Under the pieces are notes generated by a model. That model was not told the DNA's origin. It saw only the letters and a program-made list of their open reading frames with translations, and ran no database searches. 64,000 nucleotides of DNA from Patiria pectinifera (Eukaryota > Echinodermata > Asteroidea > Valvatida > Asterinidae), in the NCBI GenBank assembly GCA_029964075.1, contig CM057135.1, forward strand, positions 23,214,863-23,278,862, written 5' to 3'. The translations under genes were made by a program, and so were the position numbers. The stretch's first letter is position 1; each line of letters starts with the position of its first letter. This document shows positions 46,401 to 57,925 of this stretch, one piece after another.

Positions 46401-47255
46401 GTTCTGCCAGCAGACATCCGGAACCAAGCCTTGGTGATCAAGCCTTTGACATCAGATGGTCAAAGCAAAGCAATACATCAACAGCCCTAAACTGTTGCTC
46501 TGTTCTCCGTAACATATTAGTGAACACTCTTTCTACAAAACAAGTGTTTTTCATATTTTCCCAATAAAGTAATCAACCTCAATTGACCCCTTGACAACCA
46601 TTGACATCATATTGTCAACAAAACACAGCATTTCTGTATTTTCAGCAATGTTCCTTTAAATCTAAACGAATTCAAATGGACCCTAGATGACCTTTGACCT
46701 TCGATTTCTGAAGAGTTATTATTAACCCCCACCCAACGATAACACTATCTTAGTTAAAAATCCATAAAATTCTTTACACAAAGCACAAAGGAACAGTTGT
46801 TTGGACGCGTCGCATATCCGTCCAAATAATAACCATGCTGTGACACGTGTTCACCCAAACTCTGAACACTCTCGACCTTTCAGAGGCAAGTACATTGTAT
46901 ATGTGTGTGTACACGTGTACATTTTGTACTCACACTGTACAGGATAGGAATATATGAGCCGCTGTCTAGGAACTTGTAATCCATCGGGCCAATTCCCGAT
47001 CACCTGTTGCTGCTGTATAGGTTCTCTGCAGGGTTCCCGGAATTTTTGCTCATTTTATCTTTCGCGACTTTTATTAAGAATAGTATTATTATTATTAATC
47101 ATTTCTGGCGAAAATCTGTGCCCGCGAGTGTGGGGGGTATAATTGTATATCCCCCCCCCCCAATTACGTCCCCGTGATATTGAAGAACGTCCTCCAATTA
47201 ACTGATACAAACACGAACGACAGTTTCTGTAATTTTTTTATCGCTCCCCGTGGCT
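43446..47255. other. No supportable gene
   Basis: Long unique AT-rich stretch. At 46,196-46,396 (+) a frame follows an acceptor-like tgttccag, but its protein is not recognisable and it lacks a partner exon. A TGACCTTTGACC word lies near 46,689. Confidence 0.4.
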
Positions 47256-47324
47256 AAGATGTGTCCTTATACGAGCCACTTGTTCTTAAAGTTAATGCAC
47301 CTGTTGTGAATCCCACTTGGACCA

Positions 47325-48395
47325 AAAGCTACGAGTCCCGTTTTGGTCCAACGGGGGGTCGGTTTATAACTCTCTTTCTGGTTAATTTCAGTCAAAATCG
47401 TTCTGAAAAGAGCAGAGAATGGCTAATTCTTTACTATTCGCCAACTTCATTTTCAATTCCAAGCCACACAAGGCATAAAAAACTGCTCCTGAAAGGCTGG
47501 TGGTTACCGTTATCCTTACACCTTGCCTTGTGCGGGAGATTTTAAGAAAATATATTGAATTATTCTTTTCCAAACATCCGATTAGAAATTTTCCCCTGGA
47601 TCGAATTTCCGCAAAAATGCAATTATTAACCATTTCAATCACTCACAACATGCCAAAATCTATTAAAAAAAATGTTTTTGTAGGGGTTCGACGGCAATCT
47701 TCATGGGAACGTTTTTGGTCCAAGGGGGGTTCAACACTGCCTTAAACCCTTTTTGTCTTACTTCCCGGGATTTGGCAGTCTTTTGCGGTTTTTTAATAGA
47801 AAGATGAGACAATTATTGATAACTTTACACTTTTCATATTTCTTTTTTTGATAGAGGATGTCGTTTTTTAAACTCATTAAGTTCAGAATTTGGTCCAAGC
47901 GTGGCTGCATCAGGCGTGGGATATTTTTAATGAATAGTTATTTTTCGCTTGTTTCGGTTCATGAGACCTTTCTATCTGGAATATTAACAACAAAATAAGC
48001 AGGCACCTTGTTTCCCTTGCCCGGAAGCCTACTTTTTCATTAAAATTAGGGGTTTTCTAATAACACAGGTCGACAGGTCCCTCTGGAGAGAGCAAGCTGT
48101 AGCCTATGCAACTTCTCGACTAGAGAGGGCCCACTTTTGGTCCAAGAGTGACAGCTCTCTATTTCCCAACTGTCTTTGCTAGCTGGTCCCACGTACAATG
48201 TCATTAATTAATGAACACAAGAGCAGTTATTTTCCTGTTTTTACTTCATAAAATTATAGTCAGATTACAGCAAATATTTTTAACAATACATTCAGTTTTG
48301 GGGTAAAATTTTGTGGACGCCGGTTTAAATGTTTACTTTTCTCCACAAAACTCAAGTGCATACGTTGTGTACTAAACTTTTGGTCCAAGGGGGGG
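47325..48395. repeat. Five dispersed copies of TTTTGGTCCAA(G)n motif
   Basis: TTTGGTCCAA, mostly followed by a G-rich run, occurs near 47,342, 47,714, 47,892, 48,137 and 48,379, and the opposite orientation (ttggaccaaaa) near 47,319. Spacing is irregular (about 180-370 bp). They may be remnants of a larger tandem unit. Confidence 0.6.
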
Positions 48396-48399
48396 GGGC

Positions 48400-49270
48400 A
48401 AATTTTCAAGCAATGCTCCTTCCCTTCTGTCATTGGCTCTTTACATTTAAAGTCCCATTTTTAAAAAACTTTACATGCACATCAATAATATTGGACGGTT
48501 CAAGGCGAGTGATAAAACGCCTCCACTTTTTATGGTTTTTCCCGCCAAAATGACCCTTGTACGGCGTAATTTCACGTACAAAGTCACTTAACCTAGTTAT
48601 TTACAAAGTATTACAGTGGGGACGCTAAACATGATGATTCATTGACACTTTTGCGTCGGAAATAAAACTGGCCGGCGGCCAAACTGGGACACACCGCGCG
48701 CCGTTTCTAAAAATAACGTTAGGCTGTGTTGCTACATTCTCCATGCCATGTACCTACTCCGTGGTTGCTTTCACAGGCCGGTCGCAACACTCAGAATTTT
48801 TTTTTGAATCTTGACACATCAATTATACTGAAGCTTGGTGGCAATCAAATAAAATTTAACATTACTCAAGACAATGTAAGATTGTTTCTTTTTACAGTGC
48901 AAACGTATTTTTACTTCAATTCTAGGGCCCAACTGAATGGTGAAACTTGATTCGGCTAATCGATCAACCACCGAACAGCTTTTAACAGTGGGTCAAATTA
49001 AAAAAAACAACAAGGTATACAGACAAAAAAAATGTCCGTGTACATGTATTATCCAAAACTGATCCTAGCCCCTACAATTAAGCAAGACTAGTCTGAAATA
49101 GACCCTACCCTTAATCACTTGGAACATTCAATTCCCGGTACTTTATTTAGAACTTGAAAGTTTACAGAAACTGTGATTTATATAATTTTCAAAGAGGCCA
49201 TTTCACACACACGTACTGTTTTGTACCCTCAAATAAAAATTAAAGCATACATCATGGCAGTGATGTAGTG
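48400..49270. other. No supportable gene
   Basis: Unique sequence with one small CpG-containing patch near 48,670-48,710. No coding or repeat structure recognised. Confidence 0.4.
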
Positions 49271-49277
49271 CCTTGAT

Positions 49278-49405
49278 GCTGGGCCTTGGCCTTAAGGCTG
49301 CCTTAAGGCTGGATTTTAGGGCCTTGGCCTTGGCCTCGAGGCTTGAGGGCAAAAGCCTTGGCCTTGGCCTTGGCCTTGAGGGTTCAGGGCCTTGCAATTT
49401 TGAGT
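49278..49405. repeat. GGCCTT hexamer minisatellite, block 1
   Basis: ggccttggccttggcc stretches alternate with gaggcttgagggc. The same motif recurs at 50,358-50,485. Open frames in both strands here encode only QGQG- or LGLG-type repeats. Confidence 0.9.
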
Positions 49406-49979
49406 CAAGGCTCTTCAAGGCCCATAGATTTTTGCATTTTCCAGATAAATCTGTTTGAATTTTTGCTGTTTTAATCGTATTATTTTAATCGTATTACCAT
49501 GGAGGAGGGAAGCACCCTATAGATTTGTGTGTTGGGCACACTTCCACTTTTGCAGCATCACATTTTGTTACCATTGTAGTAGATTTGCTGCAAAAATATT
49601 CCGTACACTTGTGGGGCTAATGAGATGATCACTTTAATTGCATATAACTATGGAATAGATCTAGGTTGTATATGTCTCCCTGATAAGTGCTAAGATTTGC
49701 ATGTATCTGTTTTAGATAATGCTGATATTTCTGACCATGTTGGGCCAGCAATTAAAAATTTCCCAAATCAGTTTCTTGGATCCCCCTTTTGTTACACTTG
49801 GGAGAATTGTGTGTCAATATAGGAGTAAATCATTATTTTGTTTAGTTAAACCATAATATTGAAGACCTGAACTTATACTTTAATAGATACAGTGCAGTCA
49901 TAAAACGGTGTAGGCCTATGCGACCATGTTGATTGCAATTAAAGAAATGTTGTTCTTCGTAACGAGCAATTCGTGATGA

Positions 49980-50295
49980 TAAGGGCGGATCCAGGGGGGC
50001 CAAAAGGGGCCATGCCCCCCCCCCAAAAAAAAAAAACCGAAACCATTTTTTTTTACGTGACGTCGTAATAAAGGCAGGCAATGAGTACACCACCATCTTT
50101 TCCTCAAAAAACATCGGTTAAAATGGTCAGAAATTGCCTCAAATTGCACCACAGAGCATCTCGAATCCAAAAAATTTTCGGGGCCCTTAAGCGGGCCCCG
50201 AAGCCCAAGCCGTAATTTTTTGACCCACTTTTTTTGGGGGGACCAAAATTTCTTTGCCTCCCCCCCAAAAAAATTGTGTTCTGGATCCGCCCTTG
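49980..50295. mobile_element. Short hAT-like MITE with 8-bp target duplication
   Basis: Termini taagggcggatccagg and ctggatccgcccttg are near-perfect inverted repeats, and the octamer cgtgatga flanks both sides (49,972-49,979 and 50,296-50,303). Internal sequence (gcccttaagcgggccccg and gaaattgcctcaaat) is the reverse complement of the internal repeat of the 13.3-kb element, so they are relatives. No coding capacity. It lies between the two GGCCTT minisatellite blocks. Confidence 0.85.
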
Positions 50296-50357
50296 CGTGA
50301 TGATGTGTCACTCATGTGACTATAATTAGTTCTATATCAGTGGTCATTTCATAAAAC

Positions 50358-50485
50358 AGGGCCTTGGCCTTGGCCTTGAGGGTTAAGCCTTGGCCTTGGC
50401 CTCGAGGCTTGAGGGTCAAAGCCTTGGCCTTGGCCTTGAGGGTCAAAGCCTTGGCCTTGGCCTTGGCCTTGAGGGTCAAAGCCTT
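50358..50485. repeat. GGCCTT hexamer minisatellite, block 2
   Basis: Same (ggcctt)n and gagggt(c/t)aaagcc pattern as the block near 49.3 kb, with about four higher-order units. Confidence 0.9.
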
Positions 50486-50989
50486 TGCTCCAACACTGCA
50501 TCATGGAGTCCAGTGGACGTAATCTTCTGTAAAATTCTCTGTGTAGCACAAACAAAATCCTAAATTTAAACAAAACAGCATTTGGGTCAACGAGTCAGAT
50601 GTACATATGTATACATTTATTACCAGTAAACATGAAAATTCAAATGTGCCCATGCACTCCTTGTTTTATTTACACACACAAGTTTTATTTATACAATTTA
50701 AATGGGCCATGGGATTAACTATACACAGCGTTAAATCTCAAATAAAAATTTAAAAAGTATATCCAGGGTCCAATCTCATGCACAATGTAGCTATATACAA
50801 CCACAAAATGTATTACATAATTCAAGTTAAACAAAATACTCAGTCCAATAATAATAATAATAACACTAATAATAATATTGCGGGTCCATTGATGGTCGAA
50901 AAAAAATCAGCTTATAAAACGGTCACAGTTAAACATGTACATTGTACAGGGTAACATTTTTATTGCAAGAACTACATGTAGCAAAGTAC

Positions 50990-52765
50990 ATTCAGCACTG
51001 ACTTTGTGAACTGTAGTTTGTAATTTACGCAAAAAATTACAAAAAAAAATAAAATCATTTCAGTCAATATTATTGTTTTGATACTTGCAAGAGCTGGCAA
51101 AATAACAAATAGTCGTGTTCCCTAACGTGGCGCACTTCGAAGCTTACCCAACCTTCCTCGTGAAGTGTTGCCAAACCTCTTCATTGACAAACCTCAAATT
51201 CATGCAGTAAAATACTGGTACTTTTACCTTTTTAATGCTTGCTATTTAACCTCTGTGAACAATTTCGGTTTCATAAAATTTAATCTGAAATTCAAAATCG
51301 GTGGCGTCCGGAAATTGGGCACAAATTGGCGGAGTGTTCCCTAACGTGGCGCACTTAAATAAATCTCAGAAAATTCCAAATCAATATTTAAACATTTCTG
51401 TAAACTTGATAAATTCTGATAAACAATTATTATCTCTAGTTACATATCCAGCCAGATGTTTTACGGGGCACTTTCAAAGGGTTCACTTGCACTTGAAAAT
51501 AAAATCGGAAAATCACGCCAAAGTAATTTTTTCTTTTAACTTTGTAATGGGTAAATAAACTCGCGATTTATGAACGGGAGTGTTTAGAACTTGATGAAAT
51601 TTCACTTTCTGTGAAATTTCAATTAAAACTTTTGCTCTAGCTACATGTATAGGCGCTACAGGCGAAAAATCAAAGTGCGCCACGTTGGGGGCCGTGCCAC
51701 GTTAGGGTACATGTACATCAACAATACACTTTCTGCACTGACTTTGTGAAACAAAAAATGGAATTGTTTCAGTCAATATAACCCAAGTAATAAAAAACAT
51801 GTTTAGCATCCTCTCCCCCCCCCCTTTAAAATTATAAACCAGGAAAAAAAATACAAAATTTAAACAGTGACATCATCATCTTGAAAAATAGCCCGGTCTG
51901 GCAGCAATTTTCAAATAGGCAGGATAGTGAACATGTTTTTTTTTTAATTTGGCCTACTTGTTTTGAAACTTGCTAGAACAGGCAAACTACATTCTGCACT
52001 TTCTTTGTGCACGGCAGTTTAAACAAAGAAAACATTTCCAAAAGAATGAACCATTTCGGTAAATATTACTGTTGCGAAAACTGGCCAAAAAAAAAAAATT
52101 CTGCACTCTGCACTAATTTTGTAACTGCAGCCTTTACATGTACAAACCATTCCAAAAATGCATTTCAGTCAATATGATTATTGTGGAAAGTGCGAAACTA
52201 GCGAAATACATTCTGCACGGACTTTGTGCACTGTAGTTAGTAAACATCTACAAAACACTTCCAAAATTGAACCAATTCGGTCAATATTTTATTGTTGCAA
52301 GAACTGGCCAAATACATTCTGCACTGACTTTGTGCATTCATAAGCATTGGCAGATCCAGGGGGTGCTACGGGGGCGTGCTCCCCCCGGCAGTGACCAAAA
52401 CTTTGTAAAATAAGGCCATTTTTCACTTGAATGAGCCGTTGCGCCCCCCCCCCCCAGCACGAACCTCTTTGGATCCGCCACTGATAAGTAGGGCCTACTG
52501 TTGTATGCAAAACATTTCCAAAAATTGAATCATTTCAGTCATCATTATTGTTTTGGAACTTGCAAGAACTGGCGAAATACAATCTGCACTGACTTGTGCA
52601 CTGTAGGGTGTAAACATACAAAAAAAAAAATCGAAAAATGGAACCATTTAAGTCAATATTGTTGCGAGAAATTGGCAAAATACATTCTGCACTGACTTTG
52701 TGCACTTGTTGTAAAACATTTTCAAAAATGGAATGATTCCAGTCAATTTTTGCGAGAACTGGCTC
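50990..52765. repeat. Diverged tandem repeat, ~110-bp unit
   Basis: A unit containing cagtcaatatta, then tgttgcaagaactggc, aaatacattctgcactgact and ttgtgcactgtag recurs at least seven times, densest from 51,990 to 52,760. A small MITE interrupts one unit. An internal block (51,115-51,710) is bounded by ttccctaacgtggcgcac and the complementary gtgccacgttaggg, so it may be another inserted element. Confidence 0.75.
52345..52483. mobile_element. 139-bp MITE with 5-bp target duplication
   Basis: Begins cattggcagatccagg and ends ttggatccgccactg, inverted repeats. The pentamer ataag lies on both sides (52,340-52,344 and 52,484-52,488). Termini resemble those of the 49.98- and 13.29-kb elements, yet the target duplication is 5 bp here. 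Confidence 0.75.
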
Positions 52766-52769
52766 TACA

Positions 52770-53790
52770 TAATATTTGTTGTGTGTTTCACTACTGCAGA
52801 AAGTTTGAAATCATTTCAAAGTATTTTGCCCAAAATACGAGTAAAAATGTCACCGTTTCAATATTACCTCCAAATATGACATTTGTACCTTTTTTTTTAA
52901 ATGTTAGTACATGTTCGCAAGCAAAAAAGGCAATTGCGGGAAAAGTGCAAGTGACATTTTTTTAAATGATGCGATTAAGTGGCTATAAAGTGTTGGATTT
53001 AAATGTAAACAAAACTTCACAAAACCTTTGTGTAACAATACAATGTATTTGGGTAATTCCACAAAGTTGGGTACAGAATGTGTGACATGAGGGTGAGTTT
53101 TTCAAAATAATGTGAAGAGCACTAAAATAACTTTTTTAGGTGCTGCCATATATGTAGTGTCTAAAATAATAAACCATTTTGAGACATCTTGTCAAACGTT
53201 TTATTTTTAACAGTGTTGTTTATTAAGAGATGCTAAGCAAGTTTCACCTGTAACATGGACACCAAACATGAGGAATCACCTTTCCCATTGTTATTTTATA
53301 GAATTGATATGCTCCAAGTATAGAATGTATTTAAAAGGGCTTGATAAGTACATTAATTAAATTCATACATTTTTTGGCTAATCGTTATGAGATTATTGAA
53401 AGCAGCTGTGTTCATTCACATGAAATGGGCAAATTATATAAATTTGGCCCTTCATACACATATTTTCTTGTATTGTCTGTTCCAAAAATGTTTGTCTACA
53501 CCAAACATGTGTAAAACACAAGGAAGCAAACCCACATTCAACTTATTTTGCCATGTTACCATTTCTTTCACACAAGACAGTATCCATGCAAAATAATTTT
53601 GTGGTTTCACATGTAACAATGACACAAAAATATTGGTGTCCTGTTACACGTGAAACTGATATATGGATTATAAGGTAATAAGCTTTAAACTTGATAAAAA
53701 AAATGAGTAAAACTTCATTTATATTAATTAAAAATGAACAAATTTGAAACGTCAGCTGAAGATGTGAGTGTGTTTAGGTTTGAGACTCCC
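52770..53790. other. No supportable gene
   Basis: AT-rich. A hairpin-capable pair, tttcacatgtaacaatgaca with tgttacacgtgaaa, lies near 53,606-53,655, and its words recur in the tandem array that follows. Confidence 0.4.
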
Positions 53791-54335
53791 ATATTGGACA
53801 GGGTTGGGTTTCACATGTAACATGGATGCCAAATTATCGAACGTTCTGATTACATCTCAAGATGTGATGCCTTAACCATTTTGCCGTCCCCATCCTTCCC
53901 GTATCCCGTCCCTACCCTCCCCTACCCCACCCTCCCCTACTCCATTCCCACCCTTCTAGTACCCATAACATATTGGACAGGGTTGGGTTTCACATGTAAC
54001 ATGGATGCCAAATTATCGAAAGTTCTGATTACATCTCAAGATGTGATGCCTAAACTATTTTGCCGTCCCCATCCTTCCCGTATCCCGTCCCTACCCTCCC
54101 CTACCCCACCCCACCCCACCCTCACTCCATTCCCACCCTTCTAGTACCCATAACATATTGGACAGGGTTGGGTTTCACATGTAACATGGATGCCAAATTA
54201 TCGAAAGTTCTGATTACATCTCAAGATGTGATGCCTAAACTATTTTGCCGTCCCCATCCTTCCCGTATCCCGTCCCTACCCTCCCCTACCCCACCCCACC
54301 CCACCCTCACTCCATTCCCACCCTTCTAGTACCCA
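53791..54335. repeat. Tandem array of three ~180-bp units
   Basis: Each unit starts atattggacagggttgg, contains ttcacatgtaacatgg and ends with a CCCTACCC/CCCACC-rich tract and ccttctagtaccca. Spacings are 179 and 185 bp; the difference lies in the C-rich tract. Proline-rich open frames in the array are by-products. Confidence 0.95.
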
Positions 54336-54343
54336 TTACATAA

Positions 54344-55360
54344 CAGTGTTGTAGTTGAGTCCATCACAAGTCCCTGCAAGTCCATCATAAGTCCATCACA
54401 AACAATTCAGTCTTAATCAGCTAATAAACTTTAAACTTCAGTAAAACTTCATTTATATTAATTAAAAATGAACAAATTTGAAACATCAGGTAACAAGTCC
54501 ATCATAAGTTCATCACAATTAATTCAGTCTTAATCAGGTCATAAACAGTAAAAAATGAATAAAACTTCATTTATATTAATTAAAGGGAATATACATCATT
54601 TGCTTTTGCTGTAATTTTTAGAAATGGATGGAATTGGGAATATAGCAAATATAGTTACCCTGACTTTTTTGAGGTTTTGGGTTCGGAAATGCTACAAAAA
54701 ACAAGAAAAACGATCATTTTCCTGTAGTCTGGTTCCCTGACTCCATATAAGAAGAAACAGAGCAGTTTACATACATTGGGGAATTGTAAGGTCCGGGAAC
54801 CATTCTAGCTGGGTCGTACCCGTTCATAGGTTTGTAATCGATTGCAAACAAGTGCGATGGTCAATTGGGGCCAGTATTTGAAAAAAAAAGCCAGTTGTTT
54901 CCAACGCTGATCGGCCGATCAGCGTTGGAAATTGATACAAAAATACCACTTTTCTTGAAAATGACAGTATACCAGGTGCCATGATTTTACAGGATGCTTT
55001 ACACTGTCATTCACTAACAGTCCAGCAAGGTATTTCAAAACGATTGGGTAGTTTTATTTTTTGATGTTTGCAAATGTTGTATTTTCCCTTTAAAAATGAA
55101 CAAATTTGAAACATCAGGCAACAACAGTGTTGTAGTCGAGTCCATCACAAGTCCCTGCAAGTTCATCACAAGTCCAACACAAACAATTCAGTCTTAAGCC
55201 AAATCACAAGCTATTCAAATGAATTGTAACAAAAGCATTCCTTTGTGGCTGTTCACTCTGTTTCTTCTGACTGGTCTTATGAAAGGACTTGTGACTGGGC
55301 TTGTAAAAGGACTTGTGCTGGGTCTGTGATGGACTTGTGATGGACTCGACTACAACACTG
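54344..55360. mobile_element. hAT-like element, 8-bp target duplication, carrying a nested MITE
   Basis: Left end cagtgttgtagttgagtcc and right end ggactcgactacaacactg are inverted repeats (the similarity extends through catcacaagtcc). The octamer ttacataa flanks both ends (54,336-54,343 and 55,361-55,368). The left-end sequence is repeated internally at about 55,131, just right of the nested MITE. Without the nested insert the element is about 0.5 kb and encodes nothing. CAGTG termini with an 8-bp duplication fit hAT. Confidence 0.9.
54580..55093 (+). mobile_element. TTAA MITE copy nested in hAT-like element
   Basis: Same family as the 1.9-kb copy: TTAAAGGGAATATACATCAT start, central palindrome ccaacgctgatcgg plus complement, and TTTTCCCTTTAA end. 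The host phrase catttatattaattaaaaat, intact at about 53,715 and 54,450, is split here exactly at its TTAA, which is present on both sides of the insert. That gives a direct empty-site comparison for TTAA-specific insertion. Confidence 0.92.
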
Positions 55361-55639
55361 TTACATAAGGCATACAATGTTGAACAATGGCCGCCCTTAT
55401 TTAAAGATCTTGAAGTGGTTGTCTAGTGCTGCTGGAAGAGTTCTTCAGCCCTCTTCATGTTGAACTTAAAGAACAGACGGGAGCCTGCTGTAATTGGCTC
55501 AGGATCCTCAAGTTTCACGATGATGTCACATCGGGGATGAAGAAAAAACACCTCTTCACCCTCGGGCCAGGTGTACTGATTTTGGCGCTTGATCATGTAA
55601 GAGTACGAAAGCCCTGTAGTGCCATCAAGTATATATTTT

Positions 55640-56125
55640 GTCCAAGTTCGTTTTTACGAGATTTTTTTTCTCGAAGTTCGTTTTTACGAGATTTTTTTTC
55701 TCGAAGTTCGTTTTTACGAGATTTTTTTTCTCGAAGTTCGTTTTTATGAGATATATTTTTCCCAAAGTTCGTTTTTACGAGATTTTTTTTCTCGAAGTTC
55801 GTTTTTACGAGATTTTTTTTCTCGAAGTTCGTTTTTACGAGATTTTTTTTCTCGAAGTTCGTTTTTATGAGATATATTTTTCCCAAAGTTCGTTTTTACG
55901 AGATTTTTTTTCTCGAAGTTCGTTTTTACGAGATTTTTTTTCTCGAAGTTCGTTTTTATCAGATACATTTTCTCGAAGTTCGTTTTTATGAGATATATTT
56001 TTCCCAAAGTTCGTTTTTACAAGATTTTTTTTCTCGAAGTTCGTTTTTATGAGATACATTTTCTCGAAGTTCGTTTTTATGATATATATTTTTCCCAAAG
56101 TTCTTTTTACGAGATTTTTTTTCCT
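55640..56125. repeat. 30-bp satellite with higher-order structure
   Basis: About sixteen monomers of aagttcgtttttacgagatt plus ttttttctcg lie head to tail. Most read acgag-att; every third or fourth monomer is a variant, atgagatatatttttccca, one base longer, giving a ~121-bp higher-order unit in the left half. All frames stay open through it, so the long open frames on both strands are artefacts. It ends about 25 bp before the integrase-core gene. Confidence 0.95.
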
Positions 56126-56149
56126 TCACGCGGATTTCATTCGATAGTC

Positions 56150-57840
56150 ATGCTGCTGGACCTTCTTCGTCTGTACTTTTATTCAGGTCTTAGTTATGAT
56201 GAAATTATAGCCTGCCTTTTATTTAATGACAACATAAGCATTAGTAAACGTCACCTGCATCGCAAGCTCCGTGGGCTGGGATTGTTTCGGCGAAAGGAAT
56301 ATTCAGACGTTTTTGATGTAGCCTGCTTTATTGAACGCGAGTTGGAGAAATCTGGGCAGCTGCACGGATACAGATGGATGCATCTGCGTTGCATTCAGAA
56401 CGGTCTTACTGTAAAAAGGGACACAGTACGTCATCTCCTACGTTTATTGGATCCTGAGGGTGTGGAAATAAGATCAAGGAGACGTCTGCGGCGACGAATC
56501 TACCGCGGTAGAGGTCCGAACTTCATCTGGCATGTAGATTCAAACGATAAGTTAAAACCCTATGGAATATGCATCAATGGCTGCATTGATGGATATTCGA
56601 GAAATGTACTTTGGGTTGAATCGTACTCGACTAACAGCGACCCTTATGTCATAGCTGGTTATTTCATCCAAACAGTTCTTGACTATGTGGGGTGCCCTAG
56701 GGTAATTAGGGCAGACTTTGGAACTGAAAACAGCACTATCCGTGCAATGCAGTATTTTTTCAGAACCGACGGACAGGACCCATTTTCTGGAGCAAGAAGT
56801 TTCATTCAAGGAAGTAGTCAACACAATCAGCGAATCGAATGCTGGTGGAGTGTCCTCCGAAAACACTGCTTGCAATTCTGGATGAATTTGTTCGAAGAGC
56901 TGAAGGACAATGGCGATTTTTCTGGTGACTTCCTTGACAAGTCACTAGTCCAGTTTTGCTTCATGAATCTTTTCCAGGTATGCACTGGTCATAGGCGTAG
57001 CAACCCTTGGAACAGTTGAGGGGGGGGGGGGCAAGCACCCCTGGCTGTCACACTAAATTTTCCAAGCGGAGGACAAAATAGTTAGGTTTAGAAAGTGAAG
57101 ACTTTTTCTATCTTTTTAGTTATAAGGTCTTTTGAAGTGGCAAACACCAGATAATTAATTTCTACTGAAATTGTGGGGGGGGGGGCAAAAAAGGTACTCC
57201 CACCCCCTCCCCCCCACACTTTTAAGTGGGGGAGACATGCCCCCTTGCCTCTGCCCCCCCCCCCCGGTCTCCTACGCCTATGCTGGTTTTAAAATGGAGC
57301 TATTTTGCATGCCTTACTTCCATCGACTCTATCAGTTTGCACTTACACACATGCAATGCAAACTGTAGTGTTCAAAAGCCTTTAACTGCAGCATTTCTAA
57401 AAGTCTTACATTTAGTATTGGCCATAACATTATCTAGTTAATTTGGGTGATTTGATTTCTACTGTGCTCTCTTATACTGATACTTCAAACATTTTGTTTC
57501 CCCCCGCCACCAGGATGATGTAGATACCATAAAGAAAGAATGGAATTCCCATCGAATTTCTTCATCTAGAAATAGGCATGGACCCTTTGGTCGCCCTTCA
57601 GTGATGTACAGTATGCCACAGCTATATGGAACTCAAAACTTCCTAGTACCAGTACAGCCTGATGAGATTGAAGTATGTGAAAGTGAGTGTACATTCAAGA
57701 GCCCGTATCCTTGTGACAGAGATGTCTTTGACCTGTGTATCACATTAATGGCAGAAGCAGGCATCACAGCACCAACAAATCCTCGTGAAGGACAAGATCT
57801 GTATCATTTCCTCCGAACTGAAATACTCCATCGAATCTGA
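56150..57840 (+). CDS. Integrase-core (DDE) domain protein, 2 exons
   Basis: Exons 56,150-56,977 and 57,514-57,840 encode 384 residues; the intron is phase 0 (CAG/gtatgc ... ccaccag/GAT). Residues about 1-60 form a helix-turn-helix-like region (SYDEIIACLLF, ISKRHLHRKLRGLGLFRRK). HGYRWMHLRCIQNGL precedes the catalytic core: D130 in WHVDSND, D189 in IRADFGTEN, E230 in QRIECWW, i.e. D-x58-D-x40-E. It resembles the integrase-core family found in many fish and invertebrate genomes; the host or element role is unknown. The start is the first ATG after the satellite; family members seem to extend further N-terminally, so the 5' end may be lost or lie in an upstream exon. No frameshift or stop was seen. 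Confidence 0.85.
56990..57282. mobile_element. 293-bp MITE in the integrase gene intron, 5-bp target duplication
   Basis: Ends cataggcgtag and ctacgcctatg are inverted; the pentamer ctggt flanks both sides (56,985-56,989 and 57,283-57,287). Poly-G and poly-C tracts sit just inside, as in the 52.3- and 13.3-kb elements. It lies 12 bases inside the intron from the 5' splice site. Confidence 0.8.
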
Positions 57841-57919
57841 TGTGCATTTGATCCGTGGACACTTATAGCCCATACTGTCAGGTCATTGTTAAGCAGGAGC
57901 TTCCGCTGTCCTTCCTTAC

Positions 57920-57925
57920 AATAAA
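57920..57925 (+). terminator. Polyadenylation signal AATAAA
   Basis: Canonical hexamer 80 bases after the stop codon of the integrase-core gene, at a plausible distance for its 3' end. Confidence 0.55.

Noticed and set aside
49203-50573. QGQG-rich proteins near 49.3 and 50.4 kb
   Set aside because: Translations of the GGCCTT minisatellite.
53881-54329. Two proline-rich proteins
   Set aside because: They are near-identical readings of the ~180-bp tandem unit with its C-rich tract.
55593-56098. Lys/Asn/Glu-rich and Phe/Ser-rich proteins on both strands
   Set aside because: They are readings of the 30-bp satellite, open in all frames because the unit has no stop codons.
55640-56125. CRISPR-like array
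   Set aside because: Monomers are head to tail without unique spacers, in a eukaryotic context.
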